NCBI GenBank assembly: GCA_028867395.1
Contig: JAGWGO010000061.1
Span: forward strand, 1 to 7,689
Source of the DNA: Nitrososphaerota archaeon
GTDB lineage: Archaea > Thermoproteota > Nitrososphaeria > Nitrososphaerales > Nitrosopumilaceae
Direction: 5' to 3'
Length of the DNA stretch: 7,689 nt
The notes below the pieces were generated by a model. It was not told the DNA's origin, searched no databases, and worked only from the letters and a program-made list of their open reading frames with translations. Position 1 is the stretch's first letter. Every line of letters starts with the position of its first letter. A program made the position numbers and the translations under genes. Shown here piece by piece: positions 1-6,100 of the stretch.

Positions 1-51
1 AAATAATTTTGATATTGTTCATCGATTCGTCTCAGTAAAAATTTTTCATCA

Positions 52-65
52 TTTTTATTTTTTTT
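52..65 (+). terminator. T-rich tract, possible end of an upstream transcript
   Basis: A nearly pure T run (a single A interrupts it) lies ahead of the first gene. Archaeal termination commonly uses T tracts without a hairpin, so this may end a gene lying left of the window. It could instead be simple A/T-rich promoter DNA; the rest of positions 1-103 shows no coding potential and no convincing TATA box. Confidence 0.3.
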
Positions 66-103
66 GGGCAACACTTAACAATGATGAGGCGCCATAAAGT
101 AAG

Positions 104-1507
104 ATGGAGATACAAAGGACAGATTATCAATGGGGAGAATTTCATTCTCCTTTTTACAGATCATATACTCTGGCAAACTTTAGAGATATACCTCAAATCA
201 AGAGACTGCCTAAACAATTACAGTTTGAGATGGAAGTGGTTGGCAATATTTTTCCATTCAAGACCAACAACTATGTCGTAGAGAACCTCATAGACTGGAA
301 AAATGTAGCAAAAGACCCCATGTTCATTCTTACCTTTCCACAGAAAGGAATGCTCAAACCTAAGCATTTTAACAAGATGGCTGAAGCAATCAAAAACAAC
401 CTTGATAAAAAAGAGTTACAAAATATTGCAAATAAGATAAGATTAGAACTAAATCCGCACCCTGCAGGGCAACTAGAACATAACGTTCCTAAACTAAATG
501 ACGGTACTAAACTGTACGGCATGCAACACAAGTACAATGAGACAGTTCTTTTCTTTCCAAGCCAGGGGCAGACATGCCATGCGTACTGTAGTTTCTGCTT
601 TAGGTGGCCACAGTTTGTGGGTATGGAAGATCTAAAATTCGCTAGTCATGAAACCGCACAACTCGTTCAATATCTAAAAGAACATCCAGAGGTAACCGAC
701 ATCTTGTTTACTGGGGGCGATCCATTAATTATGAGGACTCGCCTTCTTGCAAACTATCTAAATGCCTTGTTGGAAGCTAAATTGCCAAACCTTAAGACTA
801 TAAGGATAGGCACCAAGGCCCTTTCATACTGGCCATACCGATTTGTCACAGATGAAGATTCCTATGAATTGCTTGAGCTATTTGAAAAAGTTTCAGCATC
901 GGATATTCATCTTGCGATAATGGCTCACTTTAACCATCCTGCTGAACTTTCTACTGATATTGTAAAACAAGCCATAATTCGCATAAGAAAGAAGACCGGA
1001 GCTCAGATTAGAACGCAATCGCCCATTCTAAGGCACATTAACGATGACGCCAAGATCTGGGCGGAGATGTGGCAAAAACAAGTCTCACTAGGATTGATAC
1101 CGTACTATATGTTCGTCGTAAGGGATACTGGTGCGCAGCACTACTTTGGCGTTCCCTTGGTAAGAGCACAGGAAATATTCCGAGATGCATATCAAATAGT
1201 TAGTGGTTTGGCAAGAACTGTTCGTGGGCCAAGCATGTCAGCCACCCCTGGAAAGATACAGATCCTAGGAGTCGCAAAGATAGGTAAAGTAAAGGCAATA
1301 GTGCTGAGATTCTTGCAGGGGAGAAACCCAACGTGGGTTCAAAAACCCTTTCTTGCAAAATATGACGACGGTGCAATATGGATAGATGGACTCAAGCCTC
1401 TGGAGGGAAAAGACTTTTTCTTCGAAAAAGAACTAGAGAAAATTCTACGAAAGGAAAACACCGCCTCGGGTAATGATGTCAGCTCTGCTGGCGGCGGCCC
1501 ACCATAA
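104..1507 (+). CDS. KamA-family radical SAM / PLP aminomutase (lysine or glutamate 2,3-aminomutase-like)
   Basis: The 467-residue product belongs to the lysine 2,3-aminomutase family, which moves an amino group from carbon 2 to carbon 3 using a 5'-deoxyadenosyl radical and PLP. The CX3CX2C cluster motif is C158, C162, C165, followed by R167, which matches the family arginine that binds the substrate carboxylate. Further landmarks are GGDPL (204-208), HFNHP (275-279) and N313-D314. K384 in the sequence ATPGK is the likely PLP lysine, although the usual glycine-rich run before it is shortened. By alignment from memory with the clostridial enzyme, the two lysine-recognising aspartates are replaced by R340 and a small residue (A380 or S377), so the substrate may not be lysine. 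The C-terminal zinc-binding cysteines of the clostridial enzyme are absent. The start at 104 is the only ATG after an in-frame TAA at 95-97; no clear ribosome site is seen. The ligase gene follows after 18 bp, suggesting one operon. Family assignment is firm; substrate is not. Confidence 0.9.
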   Translation: MEIQRTDYQWGEFHSPFYRSYTLANFRDIPQIKRLPKQLQFEMEVVGNIFPFKTNNYVVENLIDWKNVAKDPMFILTFPQKGMLKPKHFNKMAEAIKNNLDKKELQNIANKIRLELNPHPAGQLEHNVPKLNDGTKLYGMQHKYNETVLFFPSQGQTCHAYCSFCFRWPQFVGMEDLKFASHETAQLVQYLKEHPEVTDILFTGGDPLIMRTRLLANYLNALLEAKLPNLKTIRIGTKALSYWPYRFVTDEDSYELLELFEKVSASDIHLAIMAHFNHPAELSTDIVKQAIIRIRKKTGAQIRTQSPILRHINDDAKIWAEMWQKQVSLGLIPYYMFVVRDTGAQHYFGVPLVRAQEIFRDAYQIVSGLARTVRGPSMSATPGKIQILGVAKIGKVKAIVLRFLQGRNPTWVQKPFLAKYDDGAIWIDGLKPLEGKDFFFEKELEKILRKENTASGNDVSSAGGGPP

Positions 1508-1525
1508 ACTAATTTTTGCAGGAAA

Positions 1526-2977
1526 ATGGCGGGTCAAAATTATAAAACAATAATTCAAAAAATTAAGAAAGAAAAAATTGACTATGTCGAATTATGGTTT
1601 GTCGATATATTCGGAGAGCTGCACAGCCTAGGCATTCCGTCATACTGTGTGACTGAACATAATCTACAAAATGGATTTGACAAACTAGACTCGAGCTCTA
1701 TACGGGGATTTGGATCAATTAACGAGTCAGATATTTCGCTTGTGCCAGATGTGAGCACGTTTAGAATTCTTCCACCCGACTATGATGTTGGAAACAGGAA
1801 AAATGCTAGAATGTTTGTGGATATGTATCAACGAAGCACAAATTCTAATGGTATGAATCTGAGATATGACCGGGATTCTAGAGGCGTACTCCTAAAAGCC
1901 AACGGTGAGCTTCCAAAATATGGATTATCAAAGGTACTATGGGGACCTGAAATAGAGTTCTTTGTATTTGATAAATCATATGCTACATCGGCGTTAAATG
2001 CGGTGTCTGGAATGGCAGATAGTACATTCGAGTCGGAATTATCAAAAGCCAATGATAGAATAGTCACTAGGAGGTTCAAAGCGGGATACTATCAAGCAGA
2101 ACCAATCGATGCACTAAGTGAATTAAGAAAAGACATCTGCGATGACCTGCGCAAATACTTTGGTGTAAAGGTGGAGGCTCAACATCACGAAGTTGCAACA
2201 GAAGGTCAATGTGAAATAAACATAGAATATGGCGAGACGATGGAAATTGCAGATGATGTGGTTACCATAAAGAATTTGACTAAAGTAAAAGCAGAGAGGA
2301 AAAACAAGATGGCTACATTTATGCCAAAGCCAATTTACGGTGATAACGCATCTGCAATGCACATGCATCAGAGCCTATGGACCATGGGTGGAAGTAATGT
2401 GATGTATGATCCAAGCGATAAAAAATCAGGTCTGAGTCAATTAGCCCGATACTATATTGGAGGAATATTGGAGCATGCCGGTGCACTGTGCGCCATATCA
2501 AATCCGACTACAAATTCCTACAAACGGCTAGTGCCTGGGTATGAGGCTCCTGTATATGCATGCTGGGGAGTGGGGAACCGGTCTACCGCGGTTAGAGTAC
2601 CACTCTCAGGAAAGAACAATGCAAAGAGAAAAAGAATTGAATACCGTGTACCAGACTCTGCCGCAAACGTGTACTTGCTTGAAGCCGCGTTGATGATGGC
2701 AGGATTGGATGGGGTTAGGAGAAAAATAGATCCGGGAGAACCAGTTCAAGGTAATGTATATCATTTAACTCCTGCACAAAGAAGAGAACTAAAGATAAGA
2801 CCGCTACCGTCTTCTCTCAAAGAATCATTAGAATTTCTGCAAAGCGATAACAAATTCCTCGACGGTGTATTTGCCAAAGGATTCCTTGACTCTTACATAT
2901 CTATCAAACACGATGAATATGATGAGTTTGCTCAGATGCCTACTTCATGGGAGGTATTTACCTATTCTAGAATATGA
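1526..2977 (+). CDS. glnA: Glutamine synthetase family protein (type I-like ligase)
   Basis: The 483-residue product has the type I glutamine synthetase fold: an N-terminal beta-grasp domain (about 10-110) and a C-terminal catalytic domain. Visible motifs are GPEIEFF (140-146, metal-binding E142 and E144), HHEVATEGQCEI (220-231, E222 and E230), H279/H281 in the MHMHQSL stretch, NPTTNSYKRLVPGYEAP (326-342), R352, and E372/R374. The residues that deprotonate and hold ammonium in the Salmonella enzyme have counterparts in D27 and E340, so ammonia rather than an amine is the expected nitrogen donor. The usual GDNGSGMH loop reads GDNASAMH, changing two glycines (275 and 277) next to the glutamate site. 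The tyrosine adenylylation motif of bacterial GSI is not seen. It lies 18 bp after the aminomutase and is probably co-transcribed. It may be the housekeeping enzyme or a paralogue acting on a modified substrate such as beta-glutamate; the sequence alone does not decide this. Confidence 0.88.
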   Translation: MAGQNYKTIIQKIKKEKIDYVELWFVDIFGELHSLGIPSYCVTEHNLQNGFDKLDSSSIRGFGSINESDISLVPDVSTFRILPPDYDVGNRKNARMFVDMYQRSTNSNGMNLRYDRDSRGVLLKANGELPKYGLSKVLWGPEIEFFVFDKSYATSALNAVSGMADSTFESELSKANDRIVTRRFKAGYYQAEPIDALSELRKDICDDLRKYFGVKVEAQHHEVATEGQCEINIEYGETMEIADDVVTIKNLTKVKAERKNKMATFMPKPIYGDNASAMHMHQSLWTMGGSNVMYDPSDKKSGLSQLARYYIGGILEHAGALCAISNPTTNSYKRLVPGYEAPVYACWGVGNRSTAVRVPLSGKNNAKRKRIEYRVPDSAANVYLLEAALMMAGLDGVRRKIDPGEPVQGNVYHLTPAQRRELKIRPLPSSLKESLEFLQSDNKFLDGVFAKGFLDSYISIKHDEYDEFAQMPTSWEVFTYSRI

Positions 2978-2980
2978 CCT

Positions 2981-3136
2981 TCAAACCACTCTGGCATCTT
3001 TTCTCATGTGATATCTGCTAGGGATCACTTTGATGTATTGGCCTGACTCCAAGAGGTGTTCAATAGCATCGTCTCTTTTCTTATATCACAGTTGATGAGA
3101 ACAAACGCTTCTGCCGTAAACCTATAGTGGCTTCAT
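2981..3136 (-). pseudogene. Frameshifted small ORF resembling an Lrp/AsnC ligand-binding (RAM) domain
   Basis: On the minus strand an ATG at 3136 starts MKPL, then meets TAG. One frame over, 3120-3073 reads FTAEAFVLINCDIRKE, which looks like the opening strand of stand-alone Lrp/AsnC ligand-binding proteins common in archaea (typically A-x-V-L-I-N-x-x). Back in the first frame, 3073-2981 reads DDAIEHLLESGQYIKVIPSR and then ends after ten more residues. Two compensating one-base shifts (one extra base near 3124, one missing near 3073) would give a continuous protein of about 51 residues. That is shorter than the usual 75-80, so the 3' part is also missing. It may be a decaying gene, or an intact one with two sequencing errors. 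The match is by eye and short, so confidence is modest. Confidence 0.4.
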
Positions 3137-3194
3137 GATATTTCAATATTGTTTAGACGATCTTACAAATTTTGGATCCCATGTAAGATATGTT

Positions 3195-3265
3195 TACTAG
3201 TACATTTGTTAAACAGATTGCGTTTCATACATCAAGAAATTGTCTGTTTAATTTATGTACTAGTA
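3195..3265. repeat. 71-bp imperfect inverted repeat (23-bp arms)
   Basis: Arms 3195-3217 and 3243-3265 match as inverted copies at 20 of 23 positions around a 25-bp spacer. The outer part shares ACTAGTACAT and the inner part TTAAACAGA. As RNA it could form a long hairpin; as DNA it offers two operator-like half structures with centres 63 bp apart, about six helical turns. It lies in a non-coding region between two genes on the same strand. Confidence 0.75.
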
Positions 3266-3270
3266 CATAA
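3253..3270. promoter_or_regulatory. Perfect 18-bp palindrome, candidate operator
   Basis: TTATGTACTAGTACATAA is a perfect palindrome of 18 bp with no spacer, typical in form for a homodimeric regulator site. A related but weaker copy with the core TACTAGTA lies at 3195-3202. The regulator and target gene are unknown; nirK starts about 310 bp downstream, which is far for direct archaeal promoter control. Confidence 0.5.
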
Positions 3271-3397
3271 TTCAAATCTGTTATTTATTTTAGTTCTTGG
3301 AGAAGAATTATGAATTGCTATTAATGGTAACTCTAGTCACAAATCACGTTCAATCAGTCTAAGAGAGGCGGAGAGTAGGATGGAGTAATCGAATGTG

Positions 3398-3414
3398 ATG
3401 AATAAACGATACAG
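3398..3414 (+). repeat. Duplicate of the first 17 bases of nirK, opening a 12-codon mini-ORF
   Basis: This stretch matches the nirK start (3581-3597) at 16 of 17 bases, ATG included. It opens MNKRYSYHPVFS followed by TAA (stop ends at 3436), against MNQRYSIFAVVA in nirK. It may be the remnant of a partial duplication or of a related secreted-protein gene, or a short upstream reading frame. No ribosome site precedes it. Confidence 0.5.
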
Positions 3415-3506
3415 CTACCATCCCGTCTTCTCCTAATATCTACTCTCATGAATTCAATTTAAAATATCGATACGATTCTCATCATCAGCGAAAACTTTTA
3501 GAAAAA

Positions 3507-3520
3507 AAATTACGTAATTT
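3507..3520. promoter_or_regulatory. Perfect 14-bp palindrome upstream of nirK, candidate operator
   Basis: AAATTACGTAATTT is fully self-complementary and lies 61 bp before the nirK ATG, directly ahead of the most TATA-like sequence. Its position suits a regulator acting at the nirK promoter. The core TACGTA recurs at 4980-4985 upstream of the regulator gene, within less symmetrical flanks. Confidence 0.45.
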
Positions 3521-3532
3521 ACAAAATAAATG
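3521..3532 (+). promoter_or_regulatory. Candidate nirK TATA element
   Basis: ACAAAATAAATG is the best TATA-like stretch in the last 80 bp before nirK. A start of transcription about 25 bp downstream would give a leader of roughly 25-35 bases. An alternative box is GATAAATT near 3549-3556, which would make the transcript nearly leaderless. Confidence 0.35.
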
Positions 3533-3580
3533 AGAAACCACTATAGAAGATAAATTGGATAATTAGAAGAATGCTTCATA

Positions 3581-4915
3581 ATGAATCAACGATACAGTAT
3601 CTTTGCTGTTGTTGCTATTGTGGCAATAACGGGGGTCCTGTTTGCAAGCACATACTCAAGTACATCTACAATATCTAGTACCGCAGGTATTGCGACAAAG
3701 CAAACCTCTGAAGTAACACCAGAATCGATTGATGCGGTAACGCCGCAATCAATTGATTCCGCAACTGTTCAGGATGTATCTAAAGTGGGTGGCGTAATAT
3801 TCAAGATGGATGGCGCAAGTGCCGCCACGCAAGATCAGGTCGCAGCTTGGAAGGCGGAGGGCAGAACAATTCACAACATTCATTTGATTGCGCAGAGTGT
3901 AGACCTGCCAATTCCAGGTGGGAAGATGTATCATGGGATGACCTTCAACGGTACGGTTCCAGCCCCTACAATTAGGGTCACGCAGGGAGATGTCATTAAC
4001 ATAACCCTGACAGTACCAACAACTGAGACAACAGGTCATAGTCTTGATATGCACGCAGCGCAAATCTCTGCAGTCCCAAACTTTGGAGCTGTAATGCCGG
4101 GTCATTCAAACACCTATGCGTACATTGCACAGACTCCAGGTGCCTTCAAGTTTCATTGTGAGGGTGTAAACGTACTAGGCATGGATCAGCATGTGTTGTC
4201 AGGAATGTATGGAATGGTGATTGTGGATCCACTGAATGGTTACCACAAACTTTTGTACACAACTACTATGATGCAGAATGGGAAGGTGGTGTTAAACCAG
4301 ACACTCATTTCGCCTGCTGCATACGAGTTTACCTTGCAGTACAACCAACTATACCTTAATGCAGACGGGTCCTACGACCAGCCTGCAATGTTCCTACATA
4401 ACACAACTTGGACTGTGGTAAACGGAAAACCATTTGGCTATGATCCAGTTGTAACCAAAGTTTGGAACAACGCACCATCTTTTCACGACAAAGCGGCACC
4501 ACTCATAGTTCCATACGGGCAACATGTTAGGTTCTTTGTTGTAAATCAAGGCAACATGCCAGTCTTCTTCCATATTGTGGGAGCACAGATTGCTAGAGTA
4601 ACGCAAGGCAACGTTGTACAAGCAATGGGCACGCAAACATGGTTGTTAGGAGGTTCACAAGATGAAATCGACGATGTGGTATTTCCTGAAGCAGGTGCAT
4701 TTGTGGCAGTAAATCATGACTATGCGGCAATCTTCACAGGCGCAGCTACTGTCATACTCACCAAGGATTCTCCAGCACCAAACCCCTCTGACGCAGTTCC
4801 GCCAGATTCAACAGTACCAGGCACCAGCATTCATCAACAAACCTTTGTACATTGTGAATGTACGGATGCTGCAGCTGCTCAAATCGCTGCTGAACGCGGA
4901 AATATGACTGGCTAG
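3581..4915 (+). CDS. nirK: Copper-containing nitrite reductase NirK (archaeal ammonia-oxidiser type)
   Basis: The 444-residue product is a two-domain cupredoxin that reduces nitrite to nitric oxide, active outside the membrane. A hydrophobic segment (about 7-23) is a signal peptide or membrane anchor, followed by a Ser/Thr-rich linker. Type 1 copper ligands are H153, C193, H204 and M209. Type 2 ligands are H158, H192 and H379. The catalytic pair is D156 (in LDMH) and H331 (in FFHIVG), aligning with Asp98 and His255 of the Alcaligenes enzyme, so it should be active. An unusual tail after the second domain (about 397-444) is Pro-rich and contains H424-C425-E426-C427, possible extra metal ligands or a disulfide. 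In ammonia-oxidising archaea NirK is widespread and thought to supply NO for ammonia oxidation. It stands alone between long spacers, with a T-rich tract after the stop. No good ribosome site precedes the ATG at 3581, but the signal segment begins right after it, supporting this start. Confidence 0.93.
   Translation: MNQRYSIFAVVAIVAITGVLFASTYSSTSTISSTAGIATKQTSEVTPESIDAVTPQSIDSATVQDVSKVGGVIFKMDGASAATQDQVAAWKAEGRTIHNIHLIAQSVDLPIPGGKMYHGMTFNGTVPAPTIRVTQGDVINITLTVPTTETTGHSLDMHAAQISAVPNFGAVMPGHSNTYAYIAQTPGAFKFHCEGVNVLGMDQHVLSGMYGMVIVDPLNGYHKLLYTTTMMQNGKVVLNQTLISPAAYEFTLQYNQLYLNADGSYDQPAMFLHNTTWTVVNGKPFGYDPVVTKVWNNAPSFHDKAAPLIVPYGQHVRFFVVNQGNMPVFFHIVGAQIARVTQGNVVQAMGTQTWLLGGSQDEIDDVVFPEAGAFVAVNHDYAAIFTGAATVILTKDSPAPNPSDAVPPDSTVPGTSIHQQTFVHCECTDAAAAQIAAERGNMTG
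3713..3760 (+). repeat. 24-bp imperfect tandem duplication inside nirK
   Basis: Two adjacent in-frame 24-base units encode VTPESIDA and VTPQSIDS (residues 45-52 and 53-60), in the linker between the membrane anchor and the first cupredoxin domain. Third-position differences show the copies have drifted. The probable effect is only a longer flexible linker. Confidence 0.6.
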
Positions 4916-4930
4916 GAACCGTCACAAAAC

Positions 4931-4948
4931 TCTTTTCTTTTTATTTTT
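4931..4948 (+). terminator. T-rich tract after nirK
   Basis: A pyrimidine run with three T blocks begins 16 bp after the nirK stop codon. It has no strong hairpin, which is usual for archaeal termination sites. It suggests nirK is transcribed on its own rather than with the regulator downstream. Confidence 0.55.
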
Positions 4949-5018
4949 GATGTTGATTTGAATATTAATTGACAAGACATACGTAGTTGAGAATAACATC
5001 AATCTCTAAAAATGATCA

Positions 5019-5034
5019 TGTCTATCTTTAGACA
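5019..5034. promoter_or_regulatory. Inverted repeat directly before the regulator start, candidate operator
   Basis: TGTCTA-TCTT-TAGACA has perfect 6-bp arms and a 4-bp spacer, ending 3 bp before the TTG start. A TATA-like CTAAAAATG at 5006-5014 lies 24-32 bp before the start, so transcription may begin at or next to the TTG. The repeat would then sit between TATA box and transcription start, where a bound repressor blocks archaeal polymerase. Autoregulation by the encoded protein is a natural guess. Confidence 0.4.
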
Positions 5035-5037
5035 AAG

Positions 5038-5724
5038 TTGGATACTGAAAGTAACAATTCTTTTCTTGACAGTAAAACATCGTTGATTCTTCTTGCTACC
5101 TCAAACTCAAAGTCGGCAATAGAGGTGAGTAAAGAATGTCATATGCCACTGAGCACCACGTATAGGAAACTTGATAAGCTTTTACAATTAAACATGGTAA
5201 AAATCACCGGAATAATAAAGGATGGAACCAAGTGCTTTCTATTTACCAGCAACAAAAAGGGATATTTTTTCAAAAATGATCAACGTGTGATATCTATAAT
5301 GAATATAATTATAGAAAATCCAGGTATTAATTTTCGCGAGATTGCTCGGTTGTCTGGCTTGACACATGGTATAGTAAGTCATTACTTGTTTCATTTGGAA
5401 AAAAATGGGCTGTTGCAAGCAAAGCGTAGGAACAACAGAGTGTGGTTTTTTCCAATAGATTTACCGGTTTCATCCATGGACCTTGTGATTGAATTAAGAA
5501 ATAATACCTCGTATTCTATTTTATTACTTTTACTAGAAAAAAAATATGCGGCTTTTAGTGATTTTACAAAAATTATTAACAAAAGTTCATCTTCTATCTC
5601 AATTCGACTATCTAGGCTTGCGAGTCTAGGATTTGTAAATAAGGCGTATGGCCTTCGTTCTGTATACTGCCTAAAGGATCGTGAAATGGTTATTGCCGCA
5701 ATATCGAAAATAAAACGACGTTAG
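5038..5724 (+). CDS. Multi-winged-helix transcriptional regulator (three predicted wHTH domains)
   Basis: The 228-residue basic protein appears to be a row of three winged helix-turn-helix domains with no separate sensor domain. The first spans about 13-72 (recognition-helix region MPLSTTYRKLDKLLQ). The second, about 82-138, is the clearest: NPGINFREIARLSGLTHGIV, then an SHYLFHLEKNGLL helix and a wing with RRNNRVWFF. The third, about 147-215, has SSSISIRLSRLASLGFVNKA and a wing. The style is ArsR/MarR-like. The start is TTG: an in-frame TAG lies at 5029-5031, and the next in-frame ATG (residue 36) would cut the first domain. The reading frame is more A/T-rich than its neighbours. It lies 122 bp after nirK on the same strand with its own promoter-like signals, so a role in controlling nirK is possible but unproven. 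No metal-binding cysteine cluster is visible. Confidence 0.75.
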   Translation: MDTESNNSFLDSKTSLILLATSNSKSAIEVSKECHMPLSTTYRKLDKLLQLNMVKITGIIKDGTKCFLFTSNKKGYFFKNDQRVISIMNIIIENPGINFREIARLSGLTHGIVSHYLFHLEKNGLLQAKRRNNRVWFFPIDLPVSSMDLVIELRNNTSYSILLLLLEKKYAAFSDFTKIINKSSSSISIRLSRLASLGFVNKAYGLRSVYCLKDREMVIAAISKIKRR

Positions 5725-5737
5725 CAATTGATCCCAG

Positions 5738-5747
5738 TTTGTTTTTG
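5738..5747 (+). terminator. T-rich tract after the regulator gene
   Basis: TTTGTTTTTG begins 14 bp after the stop codon of the winged-helix regulator and is a plausible archaeal T-tract terminator. No hairpin precedes it. Confidence 0.4.
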
Positions 5748-5960
5748 TGTATTCGCAATTTCCCTTATCTAGAAAAAGTTAGAAAAAACAAAAATCCGTA
5801 ACTATCTTAGTGTCTTTGGTTTTAATTTGTGCTGCATGTATAAGACAAACATTTTGAGTCGTAGTTATTCTAAAAAATCACATAAATGTCAATAAGAAAT
5901 TAATTTAATAAAATAATGTTTGTAATTTTTCAAACTAAATCTTAAATATCAAGAAATTCA

Positions 5961-5970
5961 TTATTATATC
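5961..5970 (+). promoter_or_regulatory. TATA-like element ahead of the candidate ncRNA
   Basis: TTATTATATC is a good archaeal TATA candidate. With the usual spacing of about 25 bp it would start a transcript near 5990, just before the G/C-rich folded block and not in front of any plus-strand coding gene. The surrounding DNA is very A/T-rich, so a chance match cannot be excluded. Confidence 0.4.
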
Positions 5971-5979
5971 ATGCTAGTA

Positions 5980-5998
5980 AAGCCACAAAAAATGGCTT
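5980..5998. repeat. Small hairpin AAGCCA / TGGCTT
   Basis: Perfect 6-bp arms surround a CAAAAAA loop. On the minus strand this reads as a hairpin with a T6 loop, and could help end transcription of the convergent minus-strand envelope gene. On the plus strand it adjoins the 5' end of the candidate RNA. Confidence 0.5.
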
Positions 5999-6003
5999 GA
6001 CTT

Positions 6004-6100
6004 GCGTGGTCCCGCAGGAAACAGAATGCGAACTGGCGCAATGGCGCTGTTCAAAGGAGGTGTTCTCCAAGTGGACTGCAGAAAAGGACCACGCCATTTT
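6004..6100 (+). ncRNA. Candidate structured non-coding RNA, family not recognised
   Basis: A block of 57% G+C (6004-6094) stands in DNA of about 20% G+C. A perfect 9-bp stem, GCGTGGTCC (6004-6012) with GGACCACGC (6086-6094), closes it. Inside are GCAG/CTGC (6014-6017 with 6076-6079), a hairpin with a GCGC stem and AATG loop (6031-6051, with one U bulge), and GGAG/CTCC (6056-6068). CGCA/TGCG (6013-6016 with 6027-6030) competes with the GCAG pairing. A TATA-like box lies upstream and a T5 run at 6097-6101 follows the closing stem. The segment AGGAGGTG (6055-6062) matches an ideal Shine-Dalgarno sequence, and a GTG-started 10-codon frame follows 8 bases later. I do not recognise a tRNA, SRP, RNase P, H/ACA or box C/D pattern. 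The strand is inferred; a bidirectional terminator or a small inverted-repeat element are the alternatives. Confidence 0.5.

Larger units (their letters stand above)
2978..3580. other. Long intergenic region between glnA-like gene and nirK
   Basis: About 600 bp without an intact gene. From left to right it contains a broken minus-strand coding remnant (2981-3136), a 71-bp imperfect inverted repeat (3195-3265), a short duplication of the nirK start (3398-3414), an 8-bp palindrome TATCGATA (3465-3472) and a 14-bp palindrome (3507-3520) close to the nirK promoter. Only a weak T-rich stretch (about 3071-3082) is available as a terminator for the upstream pair. Confidence 0.7.

Noticed and set aside
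81..281. ATG-started 66-codon frame overlapping the start of the aminomutase gene
   Set aside because: It lies out of frame within the aminomutase, which has clear family motifs through this region; the short product shows no recognisable features.
3371..3447. Inverted GAGAGTAG / CTACTCTC and GGATGG / CCATCC pairs, possible leader hairpin
   Set aside because: Arms of 6-8 bp with long loops; I see no closing stem strong enough to claim a structure.
3354..3449. Minus-strand 31-codon frame starting MRVDIRRRRDG
   Set aside because: Short, no ribosome site or homology that I can see, Ser/Pro-rich low-quality product; probably chance.
3581..4915. Worry that NirK lost its catalytic histidine because the HLIGGH pattern reads HIVGAQ
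   Set aside because: Counting back from the type 2 ligand in the Alcaligenes protein shows the catalytic His255 is the first His of that pattern, which is kept here as H331.
6044..6060. GTTCAAA as a possible tRNA T-loop
   Set aside because: No matching 5-bp T-stem, no acceptor stem or anticodon arm at tRNA spacing, so the block is not a recognisable tRNA.
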